DNA from: Absidia repens
Taxonomy: Eukaryota; Mucoromycota; Mucoromycetes; Mucorales; Cunninghamellaceae
NCBI GenBank assembly: GCA_002105175.1
Contig: MCGE01000028.1
Location: 1 to 64,000 of the forward strand
DNA length: 64,000 nucleotides
Direction of reading: 5' to 3'
Within the stretch, counting starts at the first letter, position 1, and each line of letters opens with the position of its first letter. Under the pieces are notes generated by a model that did no database searches, had not been told where the DNA came from, and was given only the letters and a program-made list of their open reading frames with translations. The position numbers were made by a program, and so were the translations under genes. Below are positions 13,316 to 25,095 of this stretch, in pieces.

Positions 13316-14110
13316 AGAAACTTGAATAAATAAACTTCAAAAGACGAAAAAGAAAAAGGGCGTTGACCATGTTTAAATAATTTCATCTGCGGTAAATCAA
13401 AGCTGACAATGCTTCGTGGCGCAGTTGAATATATTTCAGTGTTCTATACTACAGCACATTATAATGAGCCTTTCGTCACCTCCACTGAATGAAATGATAA
13501 TTACAAAATTCTGCCACCATACAAATACTTTTTTCACCACCGTTCTCTTACTAATATTTTTTTTTTCTTATAAACGACGGATTTCCAACATGATCCACCG
13601 CTGCATCAATCATATTTAGATTCCGATCCCCCCGCCAGCATTCCCCACAGCTACTGAGAGTTACCAGATTGTTTAAGTCACCCTGAACCAAATAAGTCGC
13701 AGCAAATTCATATAGGGTAAATTAGTCTAGCATATTATAGCATACGGTAATCTAGTTTAGTATTGGTCATTGATTTCTACTACATTCAATAAAATAACAA
13801 AAACATTTGAACTTGGATATGATTTTTCAAAGTGAAAGGAGTGAAATACGTATGAAACACACAGAGAAGGATTGGTTGGCATGCTATATGCAGCCTTGAA
13901 ATAACTAGGCTAGGTCTAGTGCCAACATGAACTTGAGTCAACGGTTGTTATATATAAAAAGGATATATTTTATTGAAGTCTAAACAAACATAAACTGGGG
14001 GGGAGTCAACGCTAGTCTAAATGTGTGAGGTGACAAATGTAAAAAAGGGAATCTACTGTTGAGGAATAACTAAACAAATGAGAGAGACATACTAACAATA
14101 AAAAGACAAA
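13316..14110. other. Intergenic region, no gene seen
   Basis: AT-rich DNA upstream of RAE1. Around 13960-14110 there is sequence resembling reversed 3' ends of family A (TATTTTATTGAAG). No coding frame or RNA gene is supported. Confidence 0.45.
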
Positions 14111-14350
14111 GCATGATTTTATTCAGATATGTGGGATATAAAACTATGACAACTAGCACTAAACTAAATCTAATGACAGCTTCATTCCACTGACCAATCG
14201 CTACATGTAGGCCGCTCGGAGTGAGTCCCAATCTTGAACCGAAAATGAAAGGGTTTCTCCATGTATGTTTGTATTGCGTTTTTTTAAAATGCCCCTAATT
14301 CACATTCTAACACTAATCCTATATGTCCGTCCCAAACTTCATTGAAGCTG
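14111..14350 (-). repeat. Dispersed repeat family A, copy 2 (reverse)
   Basis: Core near 14239-14266 (reverse of CATGGAGAAACCCTTTCATT). The right part carries the reversed block AAATGCCCCTAATTCACATT that also occurs at 46340-46360. The left part carries the reversed GAATAAA end and ATAGTTT block. Confidence 0.7.
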
Positions 14351-14591
14351 CAAATAATGGATTTACAGAAAAAAACATTTAAAAGGGCTTTTTTAATGTC
14401 CGCGTGAGTTTTTGGGGTCTTTTGGGGCTGGGCGAACGAAGCACTTGTCAAAAAATACGGGGATGCCATTGACATCCCTGTTATAATGGGTTTCAAATTT
14501 TTGTTATGAATTCACCTCTTTTGTCTCTTTTTTTTTCCTTTTTGTCTTTTCTCTATCCTTTAAACGCAGACACAAAAAACACACACACGTC

Positions 14592-14904
14592 ATGGCCTTC
14601 ACTGCTTCTGATATATGCAAAATACTTGTCGGTAAGTCATTAAATACGGGAAGCTAGGCAAGTATTGAATACTAACGAATCTCTTTTCTGTTAGCTATTT
14701 TCCTACCGCCTTTGGGAGTTTTCTTTGAACGAGGTTGCAATTGTGATCTTCTTATCAATATTGGTTTAACTTGCCTCGGGTATATTCCTGGTATCAGTAA
14801 GTATAGTAATAAAAATTATACTGATCGAACCAGTTGTTTTTTTTTTTTAACCGATTTTTCTTTATATGATAGTTCATGCTCTCTACATCATACTGAAATA
14901 CTAG
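14592..14904 (+). CDS. PMP3: PMP3/UPF0057 small membrane proteolipid
   Basis: PMP3 proteins are two-pass plasma-membrane proteolipids that affect membrane potential and salt tolerance. Three exons, 14592-14631, 14695-14796 and 14873-14904, give exactly 57 residues, the normal size. Signature pieces are an N-terminal SDICKILVAIFLPPLGVF hydrophobic segment, the ERGCNCDLLINIGLTCLGYI segment, and the GYIPGIIHALYII ending. It is preceded by a C/T-rich leader and an AC-repeat just before the ATG. Being split by two introns, it is easily missed by single-ORF calling. Confidence 0.95.
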
Positions 14905-15179
14905 AAATTCTGGGGGGGGGATGTTGATCTGAAATGTCAAAGATCTAGGCGCTTGCATATTGGCTGGCGTTTGAAATCCACCCTTAGTCCCTTCTATTCA
15001 CCTTTGCACTCATTATAATTATTCATCACATTATCTATTATTATTATTTTTTAACTTCGCTTTATTCGTTTTACTTAAATAAACAACATCTTCAAATACA
15101 AAGGGTTTTTAAAATTTTTCGTTTTTGATTTTTTGGTTTTTGGATGGATGGAGGGGTGGGAGACTGTGGGGATGGGAAA

Positions 15180-16386
15180 TTACAACAGACAATCGGGCTG
15201 TTCTTTAATAATAATTTCAAGCATAGGTTGGAATTGGGCATATCCAGAGCGAGCTGTTCCGACATTTTTCCAAGTACCACGAGCAATCTCATCAGGAATC
15301 ACTCTTAAATCGTGGTACCCATTAATAGCTGCGGCTTCAGCTAATAGCTGAGATTGACAGCATCGTTCCATTGAAACAAACCACCAAAAGGCTGCATCGA
15401 TTGTTTCGCCTGTGGTTAATAAACCATGGTTTTGTAAAATGATGGCCTTGTTTTTGGGACCGAGAGATGACACCAATCGTTCTCCTTCCTCAGCATCGAA
15501 CACTACCCCACCGAATTTATCGTATACGCTGTGATCATCATAAAAGGCACAAGCATCTTGACTGATAGGGAGTAAGGGTCTTCCCAAAGTGGAGAAAGTT
15601 TTACCGTACATAGAATGGCTAGTCAAAAAAAAAAAAAAAAAAGGTAATCGAATGAGAGAGTGCTTACTGCAGGAAAAAAAAAAGCCTCATGGGTGGTGGT
15701 GGTGGCTTACGTATGAACAGCACAAACAACATCAGGGCGGGCATCATGAACAGCGCCATGAATGACAAAAGCGGCTTTATTGACCAGTCTGTTACCTCTT
15801 ACAATATTTCCTTCATGATCAACCAATATTAAGTCACTTGCTTTGATTGTTCCAAAATGCTGTCCAAAAGCATTTACCCTACAAAACAACATTGTCAGAC
15901 TAAATGCATAATGTTAACTGTCGGTATTTTAAATTGTACCAAAATAAATCAGGGTACTCTGGATCTCGACATGTGGCATGACCAGCTACACCTTCATCCT
16001 AATAATACGAATCAAAAAAAAAAAAATTAATTATTATTTCCGACTTTTTCTGGGTATTTGCCCTGTCTTTTTATCATTTTACCCAGCCAAACTTGGCCAA
16101 TAAGCGAAACCCAGCTGCCAATCGCTGTTTCATATGCACACGTTGTTCATGGATATCCTTGAACGTTGGTGGTAGAGGAACTGTGATTTCTTGTTTTTCT
16201 GCTTCTTTTGCTTCTTCTGCTGTTTCGGTACCACTAAGCACAACTTTGCGTGATGATCTGTTAAAGATAGCATATCGTTTTAATTCATTTCTATTTAAAA
16301 AAAATGGCCAGATAGAGTTAAAATAAAAACTTGACTATTATTTTCAAAGAAAAGAAAAAAAAAAAAAGGTCGTACTCTTCCGCCAT
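15180..16386 (-). CDS. Class II aldolase/adducin-domain protein
   Basis: Members of this fold are zinc-dependent sugar-phosphate aldolases or epimerases; fungal single-domain members like this one are often of unknown substrate. The first exon is MAEE (ATG at 16384-16386), then an exon with a Thr/Glu-rich leader and QRLAAGFRLLAKFG. Next come the exons encoding DEGVAGHATCRDP and the core. The metal-site residues are visible as CAVHTHSMYG (the His-x-His pair), and QNHGLLTTG carries a third conserved His motif. The protein is about 285-290 residues, ending EIIIKEQPDCLL. It is divergent from RCE1, with about 370 bp between the start codons. Substrate cannot be assigned. Confidence 0.9.
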
Positions 16387-16759
16387 AGTTGATTTGATGT
16401 TTTCAAAGGGGAATTGGGAAAGGTTTTTTGGCGTGTTCTTTTATAAGAATCCCCTGGTCGTGGGAGCTGAGCTTTTTAAACTTTATTATTGGCCCAATAG
16501 CACATCACCGAACAGTTTTCCCATCTGCCGGGGAAGCTTAGTATTTGGTTTTCCCACTGTTTATATTTATTTGTAACTGCCTTTATGTAGTCCATTGATA
16601 CAAATAAATGGCTTACATCAGTTGTATATATGCGTGAAAAGTGTGACTTGATCAAAGAGTCAAAATATGTGAGATGTCGGTGTTTCAACTGTAAAGTTGG
16701 ATGTTTTTCCTCCTCCTGCTTTTTTGTATTTTATTTCACCTTTTTTTTTTTTATTCTCC

Positions 16760-17870
16760 ATGATTCCAAGCAGTATTGCTAATATCACATGTATCTCCTT
16801 CGTCATCCTATACATTGCGGGTTTTTATCTCTTTGAACATTCAAGAAATAATGGATTGAAGTTATCTCGTCAACATCCTATAGTGATCAAATCACGAATG
16901 AAAGCAGTGGCCATCTCCTGTGTTGTCATTACCGCCTTGCTTCACATTGTCTTGTCCCTCTACCTTGATAACGTACAGTTTTTTATTTCCCATGATCAAT
17001 AATAACAATACTCATATGATGTTTTTTGGTTTGATTATGAAGGTATCGCTGCAAGGGACAGTGACTCTTCTAGGTCTCAAGATGAATCTCCTTCCAAGCA
17101 ATCTGTGGCGTGTAATTGGACAACCGTTTCTTTTGACCATGACGTTATTTTTAGGACCCTTAACTATTCTCTACTTTGATAACCAACTACCAGGACAGAA
17201 TGGCTTCGATATTGGCAAAGATGTGATTCAAGTTTTCTGGTCGTTGCATGGACAACGTAACTATGTGTTTGTAAAATGACAAAAGACACGTATAGTATAT
17301 TAGGGGAATCTGACAACGCGTACTAATGATGATCTTTCTTTTTTATGTAGGCACCATTAACTGAAGAATATGTATTTCGATCTTGTATGATTGCCATTTT
17401 GCATCAAGCCAATTATTCCTATTCCTACTTGATATTTGTGACTCCTCTCTATTTTGGTTTAGCTCATTTGCATCATGGTTGGGAAGTGTATCATCAGCTT
17501 GGCCGAACTCGCCAGGCTCTACAGACTGCCATCATTTCCTCTGTCTTTCAATTTGGCTTCACTTCATTATTTGGTTGGTATGTCAGTTTCTTGTTTTTAC
17601 GGACTGCGAATTTATGGGTTTGTGTACTATGTCACTCCTTCTGCAATATCATGGGCTTACCTGACATTTCTGATATTCCGCATCGTCCACTTCGTCATCG
17701 TCAAGGTAAAAAATGGTGTTGGAACAAGTTTTTATTAGTCATCATCATCATACTGAGATTTGTTTTTTTTTTTAGTCATTTGGTCAAGCTTTATCATTGG
17801 CATCGTCTTATTTGTTTGTTTACTATACCCTCTCTCATCTGTCAAAGATTCCCTTTACTGGTCATTGTAG
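16760..17870 (+). CDS. RCE1: CAAX prenyl protease 2 (RCE1/type II CAAX endopeptidase)
   Basis: RCE1 is the ER membrane protease that removes the -AAX tripeptide from prenylated CAAX proteins such as Ras and Rho. Exons 16760-16972, 17043-17270, 17351-17705 and 17776-17870 join in frame to 296 residues. The protein is multi-pass. Family catalytic motifs are clear: RNYVFAPLTEEYVFRSC (the Glu-Glu-x3-Arg motif), YFGLAHLHHG (catalytic His), and CHSFCNIMGLP (second His/Asn motif). The first in-frame ATG is at 16760. The last exon supplies a final hydrophobic segment (SSFIIGIVLFVCLLYPL). Confidence 0.95.
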
Positions 17871-18260
17871 CACCCATCTCATATCATTCATTTCATTCAC
17901 ACACAACACACATCCTATATAGACCAGTCATCCACATCATTTTATTTGTCCTCTTTCCCCTATTGACATATCATACAATGTTTTAGTTACTTCCCCTCCC
18001 CCACATTACATCATTTCAATAATATCATCAAATAAATAAATAAAAAAGCAACCTTTTATTCAAAAATCTTCAGTGTATTCAAAAAAAAAAAAAAAAATGT
18101 GTTGGTATAAAAAAGTGTATCCATATTGTTATTGCTAAAAAAAAAAAACTATCAAAACTATCACTACCACATCAAACTATGTATAAAATAATGCTTGTAT
18201 CTTTTTTTTTTTTTCCTTTTCATCTTTTATGGTCGTCATCATCATTTTTTTTGTCATTTG

Positions 18261-19617
18261 TCACCACGTTGCTATCCAGAATCCTACGAGCACTGTCTCG
18301 AAGCAAAAAGAAGGCATCCCCGCGTTTGGCGCTTGACAAAATTTGGTGAAAAAACCCAGCTGAGTGCCATCTCTCCATGATTCAATATACCGGCGTCCCA
18401 GTTCTTGCAGAGGCAGAAACGTCCTTGTCATGAAATTCGCCACTATATATCATAGATAGATTCATTTTAATATATTCATTGTACTGTCTTCATTACAAAA
18501 AGAGACTCTTACCATTTTCGCCAGCTTGACCAAGCTGTTCCCCCACATCCATCGTATAATAGTCGGAACTAAATTCAGTCGATCAGAAAAAAATCAATGT
18601 GTGAATTTTTTTTTTTTTTCAGGTGTTATCAGCTGATCTTTATTTTTTTCCAGGGGGGGTGAGCATACCTATCCTTCTTGGTAATATCGGTTTCTATTCA
18701 AGTGAGGAGGTCAGTAAAAAAAAAAAAAAAAAAAAAATCATTCATGTGAGTTATTTTTATTTTTTGGTTCATTAGCCAGATGATCGATTTTACTTACCAT
18801 AAATATGCTCCAGGAAGGCAGATCGAGAATTCACTACCACTAACCAATTACCGTAGAATGGATTCCAACTAGATGATAGATTCATGGCCTGTCTTTTCTT
18901 CATTTTCCTTTCTTGACTTTCACGGAAGAGGCATACCATAGCACACTGAGAATTCAGTAGGGTGGGTTGCTGTTGCTGTTGCTGTTGCTCTGGCTGAGGT
19001 TTTGTGTTGTTGCTTCTGTTGCTGTTGCTGCTAGTGGTGGTAGTGGTATCAGGATAACCATGAGACAATGATAATGACGATGATGTGATGTTGGCTTTTT
19101 TAACGTCATTAACTAAACTGGTTTCCGTATACTGCTGGTGCTGAGGTTCTTTGGTCCACAAATAACAGGTTTCTTGACCCACATCTTTTCCGCTGGTATC
19201 GGTAGCCTGGCGCTGGAATTTCAGTAGATAATGGGAAAGGTCGTTGGGTTGGTTGTTTTCGGATTCCTGTTCCGTTACTTCAGGCAGTTCTTCGGACCAC
19301 CATGGCGATAGTAATTCCGATGAATCCTCGGGTGGAGCATGGTGTGGTACTGGTGGTAGTGAGGGTATGGGGTGATGGTAGTTGTCTTTGCCATTATGTT
19401 GTAAATTCTTGTAGTGCTCTGGAAGCTCGGGAAGATCGTTTATGGAGACAGGTAGATCATACTTCGTCGTCGTTGTCGTCCCGTCGGTGTTGTTTTCTGT
19501 GTTGTTGCGGTCATTGGTTGCGGCGTTGCTGGAGTGATTAGTGCTATTGTCTTCGCTACTATCAGTATGCTGCATAAAGTCAGTATCTTTGTCTGTATTT
19601 GAAGTTGTATTCGTCAT
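18261..19617 (-). CDS. Unknown protein with disordered N-terminus; possible homopolymer frameshift at the 3' end
   Basis: ATG at 19615-19617. Exon 1 runs to about 18799 and encodes an Asn/Thr/Ser/Gln-rich region with scattered acidic Pro-rich motifs (INDLPELPEHYKNL, LLSPWWSEELPEV), then an ordered part, SSWNPFYGNWLVVVNSRSAF. Three short exons follow, giving in order YETDITKKD, SDYYTMDVGEQLGQ and NVANFMTRTFLPLQELGRRY. In the literal sequence the last exon ends at 18261 after an unlikely Cys/Trp-rich tail. One base more in the A6/T6 run at 18349-18354 would open a more protein-like helical ending (for example KRGDAFFLLRDSARRIL) that stops at 18220. I do not recognise the family. It is divergent from VMA7. 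Confidence 0.65.
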
Positions 19618-19944
19618 AGGTAATAACAATATAAAAAAAAAATCAAAAGAAAAAATATTAAAAGAAAATATTCTGTACAGTAGAAAAAATAATAAAAAAG
19701 GCGGCAATAGAAAAGCATTTGCGCCCTTTCTTCACTTTATCACCTCCAATCAAATTTGCTTTGGCCAAGATTTCACACCTGGTATAGTGTTGTGTGGATT
19801 TTTCAATTCCCGAAATCCCTTCTTCCAAAACGCCCTACCTTGTTCCCCTCGTTGGTTTCGGTCTTTTCTCTACGTTTCACTTTTTCCACTTTTTTTTTAT
19901 TCTTTTTCTACCTTTCATTTTCTTCTCTCTTATACCTTTCCCTT

Positions 19945-20707
19945 ATGTCATCAGAAAAAGTGAACCATAAGGATAGAAATTTTTTGGCTGTTATCGGTGA
20001 TGAAGTAAGTTAAAAGCATATTGGCAAATTGTGCCTAATGGAATCCGTGAAATAAGAAAGGGATGGAGTGTTTCAGGTAACTTGAAAAATAAAACCTAAC
20101 CGACTTTTTTTTTCCCTTTTTCTAACTAGGATTCCGTCACTGGTCTACTATTAGCTGGTATTGGGCATGTAAATCAACAGCAAAAACGGAACTTCCTGGT
20201 AGTTGACGCAAGTAAGTATGATCATCTAGCGGGTTTGCAGATTGTCAATCAGATGAAAAGGCCAAGCTTGAGATTATTTTTTTTACACCGTTACTAACCG
20301 GGTCCAATTTATTTTCCTGAATATAGAAACACCTTTATCAACCATTGAAGACCAATTTGTCGAATTCACGAAACGAAAAGATATCGCTATCATCTTAATC
20401 AATCAACACGTAAGTCCGTCTACTTGGTATCCGAAATGATTAATTTTTTTAGTCGTTATTGACACTCCCATTGCTATTTCACACAGGTTGCTGAAGATAT
20501 CCGAGAATTGATTGATGGTCATAACCAAGCATTCCCTACCGTTCTTGAAATACCCTCTAAAGATCACCCTTATGGTAAGTGTAATTAAAAGCGAACGTGG
20601 AGATCAAAAGGCCTTTTGATACTAATGATTAAACAACTTTTTTTTCCCTCATAGATCCTGAGAAGGACAGCGTCTTGAAGCGTGTCCGAAGACTATTTGG
20701 CGAATAA
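19945..20707 (+). CDS. VMA7: V-type H+-ATPase subunit F
   Basis: Subunit F is part of the central rotor stalk of the V1 sector of the vacuolar proton pump. Five exons, 19945-20004, 20130-20211, 20327-20409, 20487-20574 and 20655-20707, total 366 nt and give 121 residues, the normal size. Signatures are [20 protein letters not shown] near the N-terminus, then the [20 protein letters not shown] segment, [14 protein letters not shown], and the C-terminal [13 protein letters not shown]. It is divergent from the unknown gene at 18261-19617, sharing a 327-bp intergenic region rich in T-tracts. Confidence 0.96.
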
Positions 20708-22334
20708 AATATATCACTCTCCCCTGCCTTCAACTTCATCTTTCTCTTCCTCCCCCTACTTCATTTATAGTATAGTCCTTCCTGTTATACGAAATAAACT
20801 ATATCATTTTTTATATACATTATTGATGTCTTTTTATTCTGGCAGATGATGGCCTTGTTTGAAGATGACTGTTCATTGAAAATAATGGAAATCATGAGGA
20901 TGTTTTGTTTTTTTGGGCACCACACAATTTGTGAGGATTTGAGAAGAGCTTTTATTATTGTGAAGTTGGATTGGAAACAAGAAAATAAGTAGAAGGAAAA
21001 AACACTCCGATCATGATTATTTTTCATTTAATGTTAAAGATTAAAAAAAAAGCTATCAGACTGCAGCTCTTTCCGTGCCATGTCCTTGGAATAAGCGAAC
21101 AGGCGAGATCATCAACTATCATGGTCGACCCTGAGAGTCATCCATAATACACTTCACTCATAGGAAAGTCTGCTAAATATCATCTACTAGCCTGATAAAT
21201 GTGTCTAGTTTGAAAAACGTAGAACGGTAATGTACTGTATACAGATCCTGTAGAGTACGGTCACTAAAGAAAAAAACCTGAGGTCCCGAAAATCTCGCTC
21301 TTTTATAGTTTTTGGGGAGCAAAAAAAAATTTTCTTCCATTTACTCCGCAAGGTTCTCCGGTTGAAAAGCGGGATTCTTTTTTTTTTCTTCAGGAACATA
21401 TCATAACACCTCATGCGAGATTTTAATAGTCTCCCAGGCTCAAAAGTCAATAAAAAAGTGTTAGCCTAACAGGCTAAAATGGCACAACATGATACTATAC
21501 AACGCCAAACAACTTCAGCTATACTTTGATTACTTCCAATTTCAAAAAATAAAGAACGAACATTTCAAACCCAGTCAAGAAGAAAATTTTTACTTGAACT
21601 CAAAAAAAGGAGACTATGATGGGGACGGTGGAGCTATGAAATAGGCAGAATGCTCTAAGCTATTGTGTAGTTTACGCTACTACGAACTGTTGATATTTAA
21701 GTTATTGACCTCTAATTACATATATATCAGGTACTCCTTTGGTTGAATGGACGTGGAGCTTTTTTTGTATTATCATTGTAAACCCTACTTTCTTTGCAGT
21801 ATCATAAAGTAGAACAGCTAGGAGAGCGATTTATAAGTCTGAGGAAAGTTTGAGTGGACGGTAGGCACAGGGGTATCAGAAGTAAGAGGATGCCATAAAG
21901 TAGTATATGATACTAAATCATATTTGAAGAGTAGTGTCTTCCTATCAAATAAAAATATTATATGATACATTGTAAGCTACTGAAAGCATTCATCGATGAC
22001 ATATAAGAAAGCTTTTTATTGTAGAATAAACATAGCGTAAGATATCTAAGGGGTATACAATTCTACAGCACGGCGACAAACTATTCTACACCGCAGGTGG
22101 GGAAACTAAACCAGGCCAAGTCATCATCCTATTGGTTGCAAAGGATTATTAGAGAGAACTACCTTGTGATGATACTGTAAAAACGAAGAGACAAAAAAAA
22201 ATCACTCACTAGAAAAGCCCCAGAAATGTTTCAAAAACCACCCACGTGGAATTTATTTTTATCTCCCTTTTTTTTTTTTTTTTTGTCGCTCTTTCTTTCC
22301 ATTTCCATTTTTTTTTTCTTTTTTTTTCACAATT
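20708..22334. other. Intergenic region, no gene seen
   Basis: After the VMA7 3' end there is about 1.6 kb of AT-rich DNA without a supportable coding frame. Pieces such as AAAGCTTTTTATTGTAGAATAAACA near 22010 look like eroded ends of family A in reverse orientation. A T-rich tract lies at about 22268-22330, just before family A copy 3. Confidence 0.45.
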
Positions 22335-22780
22335 CAACTTCTTCGAGGTTCTGTTGGGCGTAGATTAGTGCTAGGACTAGTTTAGAAGGGTTTTCAGCTC
22401 AAGGTTACAAGATGCATGGGGAAACCCTTTCATTTTGGATCCAATAATTGGAACCCACCGTTAGTTGGCTTTCTGTGGCCTTCTTTAGATTAGTCTAATG
22501 TTATTTTGTCATATATCGTGTCTATATCTCAATAAAATATGTCCCCTTTTACCTACTTCCATGAAAAATGTCCCATTAGTCTCTCTCATGTCTTGTGCAG
22601 TAGATCTCTGTGTTTTACTACCATCACGTCATATTGATGATTGCTGCCATTGTTGTACTTTAATAACATATATCCTTTTAGTTTTTTACCTGAGTTATGA
22701 GAGATCTTAATTGCTTTTTATACTCGCCCCTTTAGATTAGTATTAACCATTCATCAGATCTCACATCTGTATGCCTCATG
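22335..22780 (+). repeat. Dispersed repeat family A, copy 3 (forward, extended)
   Basis: Core CATGGGGAAACCCTTTCATT near 22417-22436. It begins with GATTAGTGCTAGGACTAG and continues through CATATATCGTGTCTATATC-type sequence and an AATAAA, then a downstream block (GTCTCTCTCATGTCTTGTGC...) that is shared with copy 5 at 27775-28130 and more loosely with copies at 48965-49100 and 57230-57400. Confidence 0.7.
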
Positions 22781-22846
22781 CTGCCTCCATTAGATCCCTT
22801 GCATTACCGTACTCCACACTTTTCGTTTAGCATCTACCATATTCCG

Positions 22847-22850
<4 letters not shown>

Positions 22851-22904
<54 letters not shown>
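22851..22904. repeat. 54-nt poly-T tract
   Basis: Uninterrupted run of 54 T, immediately followed by a 20-nt LTR 3'-end fragment. It is the longest homopolymer in the window and its exact length may be unreliable in the assembly. Confidence 0.9.
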
Positions 22905-22950
22905 CAAGTTGGACTTTATCTACAAAAGTTCTGGTGCTCACTACTTTATT
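22905..22950 (+). mobile_element. Fragment of LTR 3' end plus start of internal region
   Basis: The segment GTTGGACTTTATCTACA then AAAGTTCTGGTGCTCAC repeats the 3' end and following sequence of the LTR-like units at 23285 and 47022, but the rest of the LTR is replaced by the poly-T tract. Confidence 0.7.
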
Positions 22951-23284
22951 ATTATCAACATAATTGATACAAATCATACTTGGTATTCTCATCAATGAAA
23001 CTCCGCCAGGTACCAAATTATTCAAATCCTGCTCAAAGAAATCAGCATTGACCCTCACTAAGAAAATAGGTCAAAAAATCTAAATTACCTTATACATTTG
23101 GTGCAAGAAACTATTCTAAGTCTACCAAATCTTACTATCAATGAAAGTCCTATACCAAAAACTTCAGAACAGCCAAAAAAAAAGCACATTATCGAGCCAC
23201 TTTTTGTTTGTTGATAATGGATTGGATCTGGCTGACCTTTTTGGGTTGGGCGATTTGATGGCTTGGGCGACAAGTAATTAATCA

Positions 23285-23696
23285 TGCCGCAGCTACCGTC
23301 ATCTCGTCGACGACTTCTTCTTCTTCTCCGCTCTCCTTCACCTATCATTTTACTTCGCTCTTACAAATCTCGTCGACGACCAATTCCACTCCGCTCCTTT
23401 TATTTTAGTATAAATAGCTCGAACTTTTTGTTATAAATTATTTTTCTTTAGTTTTTTTTATCTTACTTTACTCATTAGTCAAATAAAAGTTTAAGTCTAA
23501 AGGTTTTTTATAAAAACAATCAAGTTATCAAGTCATTTCTATTTTGCTATAGAAATCTTTATTTATTTTATTTTCAGAGTCAGCTATACTCTTTTTATTT
23601 TTATTGAACCAGCTAAGGTCAATACTTCTACTTTATTTTATTGTATCAAGTTTTCTCTATAAAACTTCTTTTATTTCAAGTTGGACTTTATCTACA
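23285..23696 (+). mobile_element. LTR-like unit 1 (412 bp, TG...CA)
   Basis: Begins TGCCG and ends TTTATCTACA. It aligns over its length with the unit at 47022-47430: both start TGYCG, carry ACCGT and CTCG blocks, a TATAAATA box (23409-23416 here), CTTTAGTTTTTTT, TTATTGAACCA then AAGGTCAATACTT, and the same 3' end. The TATA box to 3' end distance is 287 bp in both. Together these fit U3/R/U5 of an LTR retrotransposon. No gag/pol coding region follows, so only a relic is present. Confidence 0.7.
23409..23416 (+). promoter_or_regulatory. TATA box of LTR-like unit 1
   Basis: TATAAATA in the context AGTATAAATAGC, conserved at the same position in unit 2. Confidence 0.6.
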
Positions 23697-24162
23697 AAGG
23701 TTCTGGTGCTCACTACTTATTACCAATAACATATCTGGTACTTTCTACTTATATCAAATAATTTATTTTGATATTTGGTACTCTCTATTTTTCAAGACTA
23801 CAAGTCAAGTAAACAAAAAAGGACATTTCAAATTCCGATTCAGGGGAAAAATAAATTTTTGGTCCTCGCTGCAAATCCGTTCAAGCAAGAACAAGAAAAC
23901 ACTATACACTATCCATTTGGTGTAAAATACAACTTGAACTTAACTAAAAGGTTAACTTCATACCGTTACGGCCCATATTAACTAAACAGACCATACATAT
24001 TTGGTCCATCACTTTATTCTATAACTCAAAAATACCCGTAACATGTTATAAAAGCTCCAGATGTGCCCTCAGAACTTCAAAAATATAAACCAATAGACAT
24101 GCCAAAAAAAACGAGGTAAAATATTTACCCGAAGTTAAGTGGAAAAAGGTAAAAAGATGTCC
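23697..24162 (+). mobile_element. Truncated internal region after LTR-like unit 1
   Basis: Starts seven nt before TGGTGCTCAC, which has the form of a primer-binding site (complement of a tRNA 3' end ...GTGAGCACCA). The same segment follows the other LTR-like ends at 22925 and 47431. Beyond about 60 bp similarity to the other copies fades. There is no recognisable gag, protease, RT or integrase. Confidence 0.45.
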
Positions 24163-24234
24163 TTCCCACACGGGGAATCGAACCCCGGCCACGGCGGTGA
24201 AAGCGCCGGATCCTAGCCACTAGACCATATGGGA
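24163..24234 (-). tRNA. tRNA-Glu (anticodon TTC)
   Basis: 72-nt cloverleaf with no intron. The acceptor 5' strand TCCCATA pairs with TGTGGGA (one G-U), with discriminator A. The D-arm region is GGTCTAGTGGCTAGGA (A box), the anticodon loop is CTTTCAC with TTC in the anticodon position, and the T arm is CCGGGGTTCGATTCCCCG (B box). An A-rich stretch to the left supplies a T5 Pol III terminator. It is identical to the copy at 47790-47861 while the flanks differ. Confidence 0.97.
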
Positions 24235-25095
24235 CAATCTGAAAGTTGAATTGGAAAGTTCTATATGAGCCCAATTGTTAATTCCAGCCAATCAGAGCTC
24301 TTCTTTAGTTAGAATACAGGTATTTTCCCTTTTTGTGTGTTTGTGACCCCTGACTAGTAGTACATAGCTTCTTTATCACTTGTAGCAACTTTATTTTATT
24401 TATATATTTTTTGGACAGGAATGACTGTCTTTATTTTTATTTATCAGTGTGTGAATTTCGAATTCAAATAAAAAAATCATCTTTTTCTCTCGGCTTTATT
24501 TTTTTGGTTGACTCAATTGACGAGTTTTTCGTTACATCGACGTAACATGAATGGTAGTCTTCAAAGTATATTAAGAAGCACACCCTCAATTTTCTCCGCT
24601 ACTGCATGTCCTCACCATTTGCCGATTTATATTTTTATGTTTAGTGATTTATATGTAGTTAGCTTTTATTTAGTTGGATATGTTTTATTGCTGTATTTTA
24701 TTACTATTTTCTTTATTGGTAATCCAATCCTGATTATATACGATGGATGTGTGGTGTTTATTAGGTATTGCAAGCAAAAAGTGAAATAAAAAAATAGTAA
24801 ATGTGGGTGTCCCCATATTCAACAAAAAATCTATTTAAAATTTGTACCTGAACGGAATTCCAATTTCACAACTCTGATAGCCAGTATTTAGTTTTTTTTT
24901 TGTTTTTTTTTTTTTTCTTTTTTTGCTGGAAAAAGACCAACCGGTGATTAGATTTTTTTTATTGGTACTGGAATTAGGCTTTGGTAGAACCTAGTTACAG
25001 AACCGTGATTTTTATTCTCAATTTTACTTTTTTTAAGAGCAAAGTTTTTATCCACTAGGTTTTTTCCAGCTTCTTCCCCATTATTATTTTTATAT
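24235..25095. other. Intergenic region, no gene seen
   Basis: AT-rich with T-tracts near 24890-24930. One 93-codon frame near 24508-24789 is hydrophobic but has no supporting features and is not called. Confidence 0.4.

Noticed and set aside
18355..18445. Using an intron at the T6 run to repair the 3' frame of the unknown gene
   Set aside because: The only GT...AG span there would be about 36 bp, shorter than any other intron in the window.
22834..23058. Minus-strand frame ending in poly-Lys
   Set aside because: It reads through the 54-T homopolymer; the protein-like part overlaps the LTR relic and does not stay open in the other copies.
24508..24789. Hydrophobic 93-codon frame as a small membrane protein
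   Set aside because: There is no promoter, domain or composition evidence beyond T-rich codons.
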